64,000 bases of DNA from CBDAPI01 sp965248635 (GTDB lineage: Bacteria > Acidobacteriota > UBA6911 > RPQK01 > CBDAPI01): contig OZ252114.1 in NCBI GenBank assembly GCA_965248635.1, positions 3,348,001 through 3,412,000 on the forward strand, read 5' to 3'. Position numbers and translations under genes: made by a program. Positions within the stretch are counted from its first letter, which is position 1; the number at the start of each line of letters is the position of its first letter. Of this stretch, positions 25,004 through 33,920 are shown piece by piece. The notes beneath the pieces are model-generated. The model was not told the DNA's origin. It made no database searches and saw only the letters and a list, made by a program, of their open reading frames with translations.

Positions 25004-26305
25004 GTGCTCTCTCAGCGCACCATTTTCCGCCTCTGGAGCCCGCTGGCGGCTACCTGGCTCATGATGGCGGCTGAAGGTCCGCTTCTGGCTGCCATTGTAG
25101 CCAGGCTCTCCGAGCCCAAGTTCAATCTGGCTGCCTACGGAGTGGCCCTCTCCATCGCACTCCTCGTCGAAGCCCCCGTCATCATGATGATGAGTGCGGC
25201 AACTGCCCTGGTCCGCGACCGAGACTCTTTTCTGAGGCTGCGAAACTTCACGTTCGCACTCAGCCTGGGAGTGACCCTGGTCATGGGACTTCTGGCCTTC
25301 CCGGCCATTTTCTATCCCCTGGCACTGGAGTTGATCGGCCTTCCCTATCGGGTGGCAGACCTCACCTACTGGGCCCTCGTGCTCTTGCTCCCCTGGCCGG
25401 GAGCCATCGGGTACCGCCGCTTCTACCAGGGTCTGTTGATTCGAAGCCACAAGACACGGCTCATCGCCGTGGGTACTTTGATTCGGCTTTTCACGATGGC
25501 TTTTGTCTCCTTCTTTCTCTTTCTTGAGGCGAAGGTCTCGGGGGCCTGCGTGGCGGCCGTGGCGCTCTCTTCCGGAGTCCTCGTCGAAGCAGCTGCCAGC
25601 CGTTGGATGGTCCGTTCCACCATCGCCGAACTCGGGCAGGAAGAGGCCTCTCTGGAGCCCCTCAGCTATCGTGGAATTGCGATTTTTTATTACCCATTGG
25701 CACTCACTTCGTTCCTGGCCCTGGGCGTTCACCCTCTGATCACCTTCTTTGTGGGGCACAGCCGGGAAGCCGTCGCTTCCCTGGCCGTTCTGCCCGTTGT
25801 CCACTCCCTGGTCTTCGTGTTTCGCAGCCAGGGTCTGGCCCTGCAAGAGGTGGTTGTGGCCCTGGCCGGAAGAAGGCTGGAAGGGTACGAGCCTCTTCGA
25901 CTCTTCACGCGACGACTGGCCCTGGCAACATCCTTTGGGCTGGCCCTGATCGCGTTGACCCCGCTTCACGTTATCTGGTACCAGTGGCTATCGGGCCTGT
26001 CCACTGATCTCGCCGGTCTCGCAGCTACGACCAGCCGCCTCCTCCTTGCCCTGCCGGGGCTGGCCGTGGTGCTTTCGTTTCAGAGAGGACTTCTGGTCAG
26101 CCTTCGTAAAACTCCCACCATCACCTGGGCTTCGCTGGTCGAGGTGGTCCTCATAGTGGTGGTGCTTGAGATCTGTGTCTTTCAGCTGGAGTTTCTGGGA
26201 GCCGTTGCTGCAGCTGTGGCGCTGCTGGTGGGGCGTACGTGCGCGTGGTTTTACCTCCGGCAACCGGTTCGCAGGGGTGTTGCCTTATTTTCGGATGCGC
26301 TCTGA
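25004..26305 (+). CDS. Polytopic membrane protein, MOP/MATE-like
   Basis: A 433-residue, ~12-helix membrane protein starting at GTG 25004. The N-terminal half (SPLAATWLMMAAEGPLLAAIVARLSEPKFNLAAYGVALSIALLVEAPVIMMMSAATALVRDRDSF) has the layout of MOP-superfamily carriers such as MATE exporters. The combination A-Y-G-V-A-x-S-I-A-L-x-x-E-A-P-V-I is reminiscent of bacterial homologues of the ANKH pyrophosphate/citrate exporter. The family is assigned on general topology only. Nothing nearby names the substrate. Confidence 0.5.
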   Translation: MLSQRTIFRLWSPLAATWLMMAAEGPLLAAIVARLSEPKFNLAAYGVALSIALLVEAPVIMMMSAATALVRDRDSFLRLRNFTFALSLGVTLVMGLLAFPAIFYPLALELIGLPYRVADLTYWALVLLLPWPGAIGYRRFYQGLLIRSHKTRLIAVGTLIRLFTMAFVSFFLFLEAKVSGACVAAVALSSGVLVEAAASRWMVRSTIAELGQEEASLEPLSYRGIAIFYYPLALTSFLALGVHPLITFFVGHSREAVASLAVLPVVHSLVFVFRSQGLALQEVVVALAGRRLEGYEPLRLFTRRLALATSFGLALIALTPLHVIWYQWLSGLSTDLAGLAATTSRLLLALPGLAVVLSFQRGLLVSLRKTPTITWASLVEVVLIVVVLEICVFQLEFLGAVAAAVALLVGRTCAWFYLRQPVRRGVALFSDAL

Positions 26306-26417
26306 GGTGCCGAAGTGTGGGAGGACGGGGGCACTGTTGTTTTCGGCTTGAGAGTCGGTTCTCGTGGGAGTCCGGGTTGAACTTGCGACGCTCAAGGTTG
26401 TAACGTGCCTGTCTGTT

Positions 26418-27500
26418 ATGGCACCACCCAATCTCACCGAGGCCGATGTCCTCCAGGCACTAAATCAAATTGCCGATCCCGAATTCGGCCGTACCATTGT
26501 GGATCTGGGGTACGTCCAGGCTGTGGATCTGAGAGACGATCAGGTCAGTGTGCAGCTCGTATTTCTCTACCCCAACTCTCCCTCGTGTGCCGGGGTTGAG
26601 AGTCAGGTTCGGCAGCTTCTCAGTGGGATCCGCGGAGTCGAATCGGTCCAAGTGGAAACCAGCTGGCAAGTGACTTCGAAGAGCGTTGCTCAAGCCAGCC
26701 AGCTCATTCCTCTGGTGAAGAATGCAGTCGCGGTTGCAAGCGGGAAAGGGGGAGTCGGAAAATCGACCGTAGCGGCCAATCTGGCGACGGCTCTACACTC
26801 CTTTGGAGCCAGCGTGGGTTTGATGGACGCCGATGTCTACGGACCCAGTATACCCAAGTTGATGGGAGCCTCGAAGCAACCCCAGGTCACGCCTGAAAAC
26901 CGGATCATTCCGCCGCAGGCGAGAGGAATCAAATTGATCTCCATGGGGTACTTTCTGCCCAAGGATGATGCGGTCATCTGGAGGGGCCCCATGCTTCACA
27001 AGATGATCCAGGATTTTCTGGGACTGGTCGAATGGGGAGAACTGGACTATCTGGTCATTGACCTTCCTCCCGGAACAGGAGATGTCCAGCTCAGCCTCTG
27101 CCAGACCATCCCTTTGACCGGCGCGGTAGTGGTCTCGACTCCTCAGGATCTGGCCCTGGAGGTCGCTTCCAAAGCCATCGCCATGTTTCGCAAACTGAAT
27201 ACGCCGGTGCTCGGAATCCTCGAGAACATGAGCTACTACCACTGCTCGCACTGTGGAGAACGGGATGACATCTTCGGCCATGGAGGAGCCCGCCAGGCCA
27301 GTAGTGATCTGGGATATCCGTTCCTGGGGGAAATCCCCTTGAGTTCCTTGATCCGTGAGCGCAGCGACCGCGGCGATCCGATCGCTCTGGATTCGGCGTC
27401 CGAATACGGCCAGGCCTATCGGCAGTTTGCTCGAGGTGTAGCCCGCGAAGTTGCATCGGGCAACATGGTCGAGCCGACTGAGATTTCCATCGAGATTTAG
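26418..27500 (+). CDS. apbC: Mrp/ApbC-family iron-sulfur cluster carrier ATPase
   Basis: Start placed at ATG 26418 (MAPPNLTEADVLQALNQI); the open frame begins further up without homology. An N-terminal MIP18/DUF59 domain (residues 1-95, DPEFGRTIVDLGYVQ) is followed by the P-loop domain with VASGKGGVGKSTVAANLA, MDADVYGPSIPKLMG and VIDLPPGTGDVQLSL. The cluster-binding CxxC appears as YYHCSHCGE. The protein transfers Fe-S clusters to apoproteins. The DUF971 gene 31 bases downstream is a frequent partner of mrp. Confidence 0.92.
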   Translation: MAPPNLTEADVLQALNQIADPEFGRTIVDLGYVQAVDLRDDQVSVQLVFLYPNSPSCAGVESQVRQLLSGIRGVESVQVETSWQVTSKSVAQASQLIPLVKNAVAVASGKGGVGKSTVAANLATALHSFGASVGLMDADVYGPSIPKLMGASKQPQVTPENRIIPPQARGIKLISMGYFLPKDDAVIWRGPMLHKMIQDFLGLVEWGELDYLVIDLPPGTGDVQLSLCQTIPLTGAVVVSTPQDLALEVASKAIAMFRKLNTPVLGILENMSYYHCSHCGERDDIFGHGGARQASSDLGYPFLGEIPLSSLIRERSDRGDPIALDSASEYGQAYRQFARGVAREVASGNMVEPTEISIEI

Positions 27501-27531
27501 GTACTCACTTGACGAACGGGAGTACTAAGCT

Positions 27532-27873
27532 GTGAGTCCGGTACCCACAAGGATCCAGTTGGTGGGTCCGTCCCAGATCCGAATCACCTGGGATGACGGA
27601 GCCGGGACAACTTACTCCTCCGCCTTTTTGCGCAACAACTGTCCCTGTGCTACCTGCACGGGCCACGGCGAGAAGCCTCCCATCAGTATCCCCGAGGAAG
27701 ATCCGCATTCACTTCCGATCCTGGGCCAGGAGCCCGTGAGAGTAACGGGAGCCGAGCAGGTGGGCCACTATGCGATTCAATTTTCGTTTAGCGACGGGCA
27801 CAAGAGTGGAATCTACTCCTTTGAATACCTGCACCAGCTGGCCAACTTTCTGGCGAATCCAAGCTCAAGATGA
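27532..27873 (+). CDS. DUF971 domain protein
   Basis: GTG 27532 begins a 113-residue protein with RITWDDG, LRNNCPCATCTGH and YAIQFSFSDGHKSGIYSFEYLHQL. These are the hallmarks of the DUF971 / gamma-butyrobetaine hydroxylase N-terminal-like family. The CxCxxC cysteines suggest metal or Fe-S binding, in keeping with the upstream Mrp gene. Convergent with the next gene (9-base overlap). Confidence 0.8.
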   Translation: MSPVPTRIQLVGPSQIRITWDDGAGTTYSSAFLRNNCPCATCTGHGEKPPISIPEEDPHSLPILGQEPVRVTGAEQVGHYAIQFSFSDGHKSGIYSFEYLHQLANFLANPSSR

Positions 27874-28812
27874 CGATTCTGCTGAGGAGACCTGCTTCAG
27901 CACTCTCTGCAACTCTGAATGATAACGATGCATGACGGCTGCGGAATGACTCTCCGTGTGAAGCTTGATCACGTCGGGGTCGAGCCTGACCTGCTCGGGC
28001 GTCGACCAGGAGGGAGATTTCCAAAGCAGGTATCGGCGATAGAGCGTCCGGCACACAGCTTCGTAGACCTGGGCCAATCCCGTAGACAGGACTACTTCCT
28101 TGCATCTCTTCAAAGTGCAAAGCACCGGTGACACAGCGAGGATGCCCGGATTGTCCTTCGCTGGAAGACTGTTCGGATACAGCTCTTCAACCCACATGTT
28201 GGATGCGCGAAGACGCATCATCCACTCGTCCCCGGTCAATGGTCGGAGATGGATCAGCTGGTTGGCAGAAAAAAGGTCACGCTCCCGCAGCGCCAGGTGC
28301 GTGTCCGCTACCAGGTAGTTGAAACAAACCATCTCGCGGCAGCCAAACAGCCGGCTCACCAGCAGGATGTTCACTGCCGTGCTCCAGACCCTTCTTCCCC
28401 GCGTGACAACGAAGAGATCGATGTCGCCCTTCTCGCTCATGTTGAAGTGAGCAGAGCTTCCGGAGAGAGCGATCAGACGGGTGTAAGGAAGAAGCCCAAT
28501 CCACTGGAGCATCCTTTGATGTCGAATCAGAACATCCCGACTGAACGCCTCGCGCCGGTGTCTCTTGCTTAAGCACGGTGACTGATCTCTCAAGTAGAAG
28601 CAGTTGTCCTGGAAGTTGAGGACCGATTGCAGGGCCTTGCTTTGATGATAGATGGCAACGACTTCAGCGCTTTTCAGCCCGGCTCCGGGCAGGCTGAAGG
28701 AAACCTCCCGGGGTGTCAGCGGGTACTCGAAAAGAGACGAGTAGACCACTGACTTGAGAACCGCCAGTTCCTTCGAACTCAATGTTTGGGCAGTGGCTGA
28801 TTCTGGTTTCAT
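27865..28812 (-). CDS. Nucleotidyltransferase-fold protein, unknown substrate
   Basis: The 315-residue protein has an N-terminal winged-helix-like part (ELAVLKSVVYSSLFEYPLTPREVSFSL). The core ALSGSSAHFNMSEKGDIDLFVVT follows: the GSx...DxD pattern of pol-beta nucleotidyltransferases, with metal ligands D-I-D. The remainder is helical. Proteins of this make-up are common in Acidobacteria and archaea, without a proven function. The repeated motif CTAGTGTACTGTCCG lies 21 bases upstream of its start. Confidence 0.6.
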   Translation of the reverse strand: MKPESATAQTLSSKELAVLKSVVYSSLFEYPLTPREVSFSLPGAGLKSAEVVAIYHQSKALQSVLNFQDNCFYLRDQSPCLSKRHRREAFSRDVLIRHQRMLQWIGLLPYTRLIALSGSSAHFNMSEKGDIDLFVVTRGRRVWSTAVNILLVSRLFGCREMVCFNYLVADTHLALRERDLFSANQLIHLRPLTGDEWMMRLRASNMWVEELYPNSLPAKDNPGILAVSPVLCTLKRCKEVVLSTGLAQVYEAVCRTLYRRYLLWKSPSWSTPEQVRLDPDVIKLHTESHSAAVMHRYHSELQRVLKQVSSAESSS

Positions 28813-28833
28813 GAACGCACTCTAGTTCTAGTT

Positions 28834-28883
28834 CTAGTGTACTGTCCGTGGTGGAAATCCCACGGGTCGTGCGACTCTCACCA
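28834..28883. repeat. CTAGTGTACTGTCCG motif followed by a GTGGTGGAAATC-type hairpin
   Basis: The 15-base motif at 28834-28848 is identical to one at 46289-46303. The adjacent hairpin (28849-28883) pairs GTGGTGGAAATC with GACTCTCACCAC. Related hairpins occur at 46856-46894 and 57441-57482. The damaged tail of the flippase runs into it. Confidence 0.6.
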
Positions 28884-28976
28884 CGGGCTGCTACCCGTCG
28901 TGAGGACTTTTTCCTCCAGTCCAGGAGTTGGCCTGAACCAGATTAGACCACCACAAATCATGCTGAGAAAGAGTTC

Positions 28977-30163
28977 TCAGCCCACAACTGCCCAGGCGGC
29001 CCCGACAGCACCGCCCCAGGAAATCAGCATTGCGTTGAGCGGAATCGTCAGGATCAATACCACCACACAGGCCCACATGTAGGACAGGGGACGGCGCCAG
29101 GCAATGAGCTGGTGAGTCAGGACCAGATTGACGAATAGAGGTGGAAGAGCCAGAGCCAGGATGCTCAGACCAGGGCCCGCTGAAGCGTAGGCTTCCCCGT
29201 AGAGAACAAGGATGAGTTTCTGGGGATGAAAACGCAGAAGCAGAGCGCCGATTACGGCCACGAGCCCCAGGCCCACGGCAAGTATGGCGGTCAGTGACTT
29301 CGATAGAGAACGGCAAAGGCTCGGAAAAAGCACCGCAATCACCGCCGCAGGAAACAGACGGGCTGCATCCACGAGCCGGAAAACGGCCGTGTATCGACCC
29401 ACGGCGCTGGTGTCCCGGAACCACTCCAGAAAGAGAAGATCAAGACGAGAATAGACCCCGGAGGCCAGTATGCCCAGGCCGATGGGAAGGATTTCCGCCA
29501 GGAACCTCCGAGATAGTGAGCCCGCATTTCTCTCAGGGTCAGGCCGCAGCGCCTGATCGCTTTTCTTGCTCTCTCCGATCAGCCTCACTGCCCAGGCCCA
29601 GGTCAGTAACGAAATGACGGCCGCCATGGAAAGCATGCGAAAGACAGAAGAGCAAGACTGGAACTGGTGGCAAGCACAAGTCCGCCCGCCAGCAGGGCGC
29701 CCAGCCGGTGAAGCAGATTGGCCCATGATTCGAGATCGCTTCGCCCAAACCCTCGGAACAGATGGTTGAAGAATTCAATCACGGAAGAGAGAAGTTGAAC
29801 CAGAACTAGCCCCAGGAAAATTGCCCCTCCTTTGTCCCACCAAAGCATCCAGTGGGCGAGCCCAATGACCCCGAACAGGATCGAGCCAAGAGAGAGCCTC
29901 AACCGAAACAGAGTCGGGACGAACTGGCCGGCTTTCTCTGGACTTCGGGCAACTTCGCGGGAGACAAAGAGTTGGAGACCCAGATCGGAAGCGATGGAAA
30001 TGATCCAGCCTGTTGCCCAGGCCAGCGAGAAAAGACCAAACTCAAAGGGATCTAGAAAACGAGCGGCCAGCAGAAGGAGCAGAAAGGAACTCAGCCGGCT
30101 GGCAACATCGGAAAGGGTCTTCAAAGCGATGAGTCCGCCCATCCGATAGCTTACGACTTCCAC
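28977..30163 (-). pseudogene. Oligosaccharide flippase (MOP/Wzx-like), frameshifted and with a premature TGA
   Basis: The first part (from 30163) has a Wzx-type N-terminus (LSDVASRLSSFLLLLLAARFLDPFEFGLFSLAWATGWI, EVARSPEKAGQF). It falls out of frame near 29640-29655 (…ATSSSLALL). The second part continues SVFRMLSMAAVISLLTWAWAVRLIGES … LPIGLGILASGVYSRLDLLFL … to GAVGAAWAVVG and TGA 28977-28979. Beyond this TGA the same frame continues for about 33 more codons as ELFLSMICGGLIWFRP, which looks like the last helix. So two lesions are present. The intact protein would flip lipid-linked glycans across the inner membrane. Confidence 0.75.
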
Positions 30164-30184
30164 AACTTTTCCCTCGAGAAAGCC

Positions 30185-30353
30185 CTAGTGTAGCTCGTCA
30201 TAAGTTCTGAGCCAGGGTCGGCGCGTCATTCGTCGTCGCTGGCTAGGCGTCGGGAGTGAGTCATACAAGCTATATGGCGAGCGAGCGCAACAACGCCAGC
30301 GGCGGGGAAGGGCGCCCGAAGCTGGCTCAGAACTTGTGGCGAGCTGCACTAAC
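30185..30353. repeat. ~169-bp palindromic (MITE-like) element
   Basis: The first 31 bases (30185-30215) are the reverse complement of the last 31 (30323-30353) at 27 of 31 positions, and all four differences would be G-U pairs in RNA. Both arms share AAGTTCTGAGCCAG. Inside, GCTGGC (30238-30243) and GCCAGCG (30295-30301) make a second stem. It fills the space between the flippase and rpsD. No gene is inside. It resembles a miniature inverted-repeat element or a large REP-type hairpin. Confidence 0.75.
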
Positions 30354-30531
30354 ATAGCGGCAAGGGAGCTGCCGAACGGCGTTGACAAGAGACGCGTACA
30401 ACGCCCATAATATCTGTTTTTCGCCGCCACCTGAGCGCGACTGAAAGCAGCCTGGAGAAGCTAGGTGGCCCTCCACCCCGCGGGAGACGAAGGAAGCCGC
30501 GGGCGGGATGAGTATAAGGAGTCAAGATCGC

Positions 30532-31146
30532 ATGGCCCGTGATACAGGACCACGCTTGAAGAAGATGAGGGCGCTGGGCATGAACCTGCCTGGCCTGTCC
30601 CGCAAGTCCATGAAACACCGGGAATTCCCGCCCGGGGAGCAGGGGCGTGCCCGCCGCCGCAAGCCTTCGGACTACGCTCTCCAGTTGAAGGAGAAGCAGA
30701 AGCTTCGCTTCAACTACGGTCTGGGCGAGCGGCAGTTTCGCCGTCTCGTGGCCGAGGCGCGTCGAGGAAAGAAGGCGGCCGGCGACCAGCTTCTCGAGTT
30801 CCTGGAAAGACGGCTCGACAACGTTGTATTCCGAGCAGGCTACGCCCCGACCATTCCGGCGGCCCGGCAACTCGTCAATCACGGTCACTTCACAGTGAAT
30901 GGCAGAAGCGTTGACGTACCCTCATTTCGGGTCAAAGAGGGCGACGTGATTAAGCCCCGGGAGAGAAGCCTGAAGCTTGATGTCATCGCAACCTGGCTTC
31001 TGGAGATTTCTCTGACCCGTCCTGGCTGGCTCGATTTCAACGACAAAACGCTCACGGCCACGGTTGCCGCTCTCCCGTCTCCCGACTCGGTCCCCTTTCC
31101 GGTAGACGTTTCCTCAGTCATCGAGTACTACGCCAAGAGGCTATAG
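30532..31146 (+). CDS. rpsD: 30S ribosomal protein S4
   Basis: Start at ATG 30532, with AAGGAG 11 bases upstream; 204 residues. The sequence MARDTGPRLKKMRALGMNLPGL, FPPGEQGRARRRKPSDYALQLKEKQKLRFNYGL, and the S4 RNA-binding domain LDNVVFRAGYAPTIPAARQLVNHGHFTVNGRSV are diagnostic. It lacks the zinc-binding cysteines of the C+ form. It stands alone, away from the rpsM-rpsK-rpoA cluster in which it usually lies, so it may be a second copy or a relocated gene. Confidence 0.95.
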   Translation: MARDTGPRLKKMRALGMNLPGLSRKSMKHREFPPGEQGRARRRKPSDYALQLKEKQKLRFNYGLGERQFRRLVAEARRGKKAAGDQLLEFLERRLDNVVFRAGYAPTIPAARQLVNHGHFTVNGRSVDVPSFRVKEGDVIKPRERSLKLDVIATWLLEISLTRPGWLDFNDKTLTATVAALPSPDSVPFPVDVSSVIEYYAKRL

Positions 31147-31167
31147 GCTCTCGCTGCTGCTCGAGCC

Positions 31168-31195
31168 GTTCCAGGTTTCAAGTTCCAAGTTCCAC
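31168..31195. repeat. Period-7 array downstream of rpsD (GTTCCAG type)
   Basis: Four units in phase: GTTCCAG, GTTTCAA, GTTCCAA, GTTCCAC. Nearly identical to the array at 52287-52321. Confidence 0.85.
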
Positions 31196-31250
31196 GCCCG
31201 AGGTTCTGTAGCAGGTCTTTGAACCCGGGGATAAGACTCTGGGGAAGGGC

Positions 31251-32910
31251 CTAGCCCGGATTATGCAGGAGATCTAAATTCAAGTGAGATTTGGGCCCAG
31301 AAAAAAGGCCGTAGCTCTCTGATATAAAAGGGTTTAGAGAAACAAAGACCCTAAACAGGAGCTACGGCAATGTCAAAAACAGTCTGCCAGAATACCCTGC
31401 CATTTCATAGCCACAGAAACATCACGGCTCGTTTTGATGGGGGGAGCCTCACTTCCGACGCAGGATGGTTGTTGTTTGGATCGCTGGATCGTCAACATCG
31501 ATTGTGCGAGGGCTTCAGTTCCTGTATTTCGGAAAGTCGAGACCAACGCTACATTCGTCATGACCTGTTGAAGTTGATCCGACAACGAGTCTTGCAGATC
31601 GTGGCCGGCTACGAAGACTGTAACGACGCCGATACGCTGCGCTCGGATCCGATGCTCAAGACAGTCTGTGATCAGTTGCCCGAGAGCGATCCCGACTTGG
31701 CCACCCAGCCGACTTTCTCCCGTTTGGAGAACTCCGTCACCAAGAAGGATCTGATACGTCTGAGCCGGTGGCTGCTAGGCCGTTATGTGCGCTCCCTGAA
31801 GAAGAGACGCCCCAGCAAGATCATCCTGGATCTGGACAGTACCGATGACCACACTCACGGCCAACAGGAGTTCTCCTTCTACCACGGGTATTACCGAAAC
31901 CACATTCTGCATCCTTTGCTGATCTTCGATGCCGCCACGGGAGACCTGGTGTGTGCCATGTTGAGACCTGGCAACAAGGGGGCTGCCTCTCACATCGTGC
32001 CCGTTTTGAAGCGCGTCGTGGAGGCCATCCGACAAGGAGTGGGGACGGATGTCGAGATTGAGATTCGGGCCGACAGCGGCTTTGCCACGCCTCGGCTCTA
32101 CGAGTTCTGTGAAGGTGAAGAGAATAAACTCCAATATGTCATTGGGTTAAGTCGAAACCCTCGCCTGCAGCGAGTGGTCGAGCCGCTGCTGGATTCGACT
32201 CGGCTGAGGTTCGTTGAGCTGGAGGAAAAACAGCGTCAGTTTGACGAGTTTCTTTATCGAGCCCACAGCTGGGATCGATCCCGTCGCGTCATTGTCAAAG
32301 TGGAGGTCGATCAGCGTGGGATCAACCGTCGCTTTGTAGTCACCAACCGGGACGATCTCTGCTCCCAATCACTTTATGACCACTACACAAACCGAGGGCA
32401 GACCGAGAACTTCATCAAGGCCTTCAAGAATCATCTGAGCATGGACCGACTCAGCTGTCATCGATTCCTGGCCAATCAGTTTCGACTCCTCCTGCATGCA
32501 CTGGCTTACCAGATGTTCGTGCGCCTGCGCGACTATCTGCACGGAACCCCCTGGCACAAGCTCGAAATCGAAACCTTACGTCGTCGGGTCCTCAAGATTG
32601 GGGCCCGGATCCGACAAACCACTCGACGCATCTGGGTCCATCTTTCCTCAGCCTTCCCCGAACAACCCCTCTTCCACCTCGTCTTGAGTCGCCTGAACTC
32701 CAGTTAGCTTTTCCCAGCTCCCCCGGAAAACCGCTTCCGACACTCATCCAGGCCCAGATCTGTCTGAAATTCACTCCCCAAACCACTCAAACGCCTCGCC
32801 AACCCATATTCTTCGCAAATCCGCCTGTCACACCTGCCCGCTTCCGAGTTGGGCCACTTCTCGAGTCGTTTTTCAACACCGGACTACGGTTCTTGCATAA
32901 TCCGGGCTAG
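31251..32910 (+). mobile_element. IS1380-family insertion sequence (1660 bp)
   Basis: Perfect 17-base terminal inverted repeats, CTAGCCCGGATTATGCA at 31251-31267 and its reverse complement at 32894-32910, enclose a single transposase gene. Four-base flanks (GGGC and AACG) do not match, so no target duplication is visible. A long 3' non-coding part (32708-32893) is typical of the family. The right inverted repeat overlaps the end of ygfZ. Confidence 0.92.
31370..32707 (+). CDS. IS1380-family transposase
   Basis: The 445-residue DDE transposase has FDGGSLTSDAGWLLF near the N-terminus. The catalytic residues appear in ILDLDSTDDHTHG (first Asp), IEIRADSGFATPRLYEFC (second Asp) and GQTENFIKAFKNHL (Glu). 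AGGAG lies upstream of ATG 31370, and a small hairpin (GGGTTTAG/CCCTAAAC-like) precedes it. The frame is complete and the inverted repeats intact, so this copy may be active. Confidence 0.95.
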   Translation: MSKTVCQNTLPFHSHRNITARFDGGSLTSDAGWLLFGSLDRQHRLCEGFSSCISESRDQRYIRHDLLKLIRQRVLQIVAGYEDCNDADTLRSDPMLKTVCDQLPESDPDLATQPTFSRLENSVTKKDLIRLSRWLLGRYVRSLKKRRPSKIILDLDSTDDHTHGQQEFSFYHGYYRNHILHPLLIFDAATGDLVCAMLRPGNKGAASHIVPVLKRVVEAIRQGVGTDVEIEIRADSGFATPRLYEFCEGEENKLQYVIGLSRNPRLQRVVEPLLDSTRLRFVELEEKQRQFDEFLYRAHSWDRSRRVIVKVEVDQRGINRRFVVTNRDDLCSQSLYDHYTNRGQTENFIKAFKNHLSMDRLSCHRFLANQFRLLLHALAYQMFVRLRDYLHGTPWHKLEIETLRRRVLKIGARIRQTTRRIWVHLSSAFPEQPLFHLVLSRLNSS

Positions 32911-33920
32911 AACGAGTCGACCACCCGGGCCTGAACCGGATCCCCCTTTACCAGAACTGTAACTTCATCCCCGGGACGCGCCCGGGCCTGAATCAGATAG
33001 GCCAGGGCTATTGGACATTGCAGCCGGATCGAATGGACCGAGCTGGTCACTGCGCCTGCTTTCTTCTCGTTTTTGATGACTTCCGCACCAGGGACAGGGG
33101 CCGGGCTTCCCGGTGAAAAGAGCAGCTTGCCAAGTCGTCTGCGAACTCCGCCGACGTAGGTTGCCTTGGCCACGACTTCCTGTCCCACAAAGCAGCCCTT
33201 GTCGAGGCTGATCGCCTCCTCGAGCCCTGCCTCCATCGGATAGTTGCTCTCGTCCATATCGACTCCAAACCAGGGGGTGCCGCGCTCCAATCTCAACACA
33301 TTCCGGGTCTCGTCATCGACTTCCACTACTCCCTGAGACGTGAACTCACTCAGAATGCGCGCCAGGCAGGCCCGGCCAGATCCACGGGGCAGGAGGATCT
33401 CGTACCCTGTCTCAGCCAGCTCTGGTTTGTTGATGACGAGTGCCTCCATGGACGGCACTTCCTGTACTTGATACCGCTCACCGGGCACGGGTCCCGGGAC
33501 AATCTGTTCCAGGATATCCGCCGCCAGGGGACCCTGAACTGACAGGTGGTCCCACAGCTGGCTGCGATCTACGACCTCGACATCATCCATAATAATGAAC
33601 CGGTTCAGAGACTCCACGAGGGTCGACGCACGACCTGGATCCAGGTCGATGAGAATGGATCCGGGGAACCTGTAGAAGTAAAAGTCACAGATAAGCCTTC
33701 CATTGTGAGTGAGAAAGGTTGCATAACGACCTGCCTGCTGCCCCAGACGTTCTACATCGTGGCTGATCATCGAGTGGAGAAAACTCACGTGATCGGGGCC
33801 TTCCACCCGCACTTTTCCCCGCTCAGAGTAGTCGAGGATACCTGCTGACCGCAGGACGGCTTCGTGCTGGCTGGCGATCGACATGCTAGTGGACTGTAAC
33901 ACCTGAATGGCCGGAAGCAC
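32907..33920 (-). CDS. ygfZ: YgfZ/GcvT-family folate-binding protein
   Basis: A 337-residue GcvT-fold protein with the signature KGCFVGQE (DKGCFVGQEVVAKATY), as in YgfZ/CAF17, which helps assemble or repair [4Fe-4S] enzymes with tetrahydrofolate. GTG 33920 overlaps the stop of the preceding MBL gene (TAGTG), with GGGAG just before, so the genes are translationally coupled. The last codons run into the IS1380 inverted repeat, which provides the TAG stop. Homologues normally end with a few more residues after the final strand, so the C-terminus is probably trimmed and remodelled by the IS. Confidence 0.88.
   Translation of the reverse strand: MLPAIQVLQSTSMSIASQHEAVLRSAGILDYSERGKVRVEGPDHVSFLHSMISHDVERLGQQAGRYATFLTHNGRLICDFYFYRFPGSILIDLDPGRASTLVESLNRFIIMDDVEVVDRSQLWDHLSVQGPLAADILEQIVPGPVPGERYQVQEVPSMEALVINKPELAETGYEILLPRGSGRACLARILSEFTSQGVVEVDDETRNVLRLERGTPWFGVDMDESNYPMEAGLEEAISLDKGCFVGQEVVAKATYVGGVRRRLGKLLFSPGSPAPVPGAEVIKNEKKAGAVTSSVHSIRLQCPIALAYLIQARARPGDEVTVLVKGDPVQARVVDSF

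Noticed and set aside
24695..25969. 424-codon minus-strand frame
   Set aside because: Antisense to two membrane-protein genes; rich in Q/G/H/R as expected for the reverse of hydrophobic codons.
28977..28979. TGA in the flippase as a selenocysteine codon
   Set aside because: The protein family has no Sec or Cys here, the hairpin does not resemble a SECIS element and the gene also has a frameshift.
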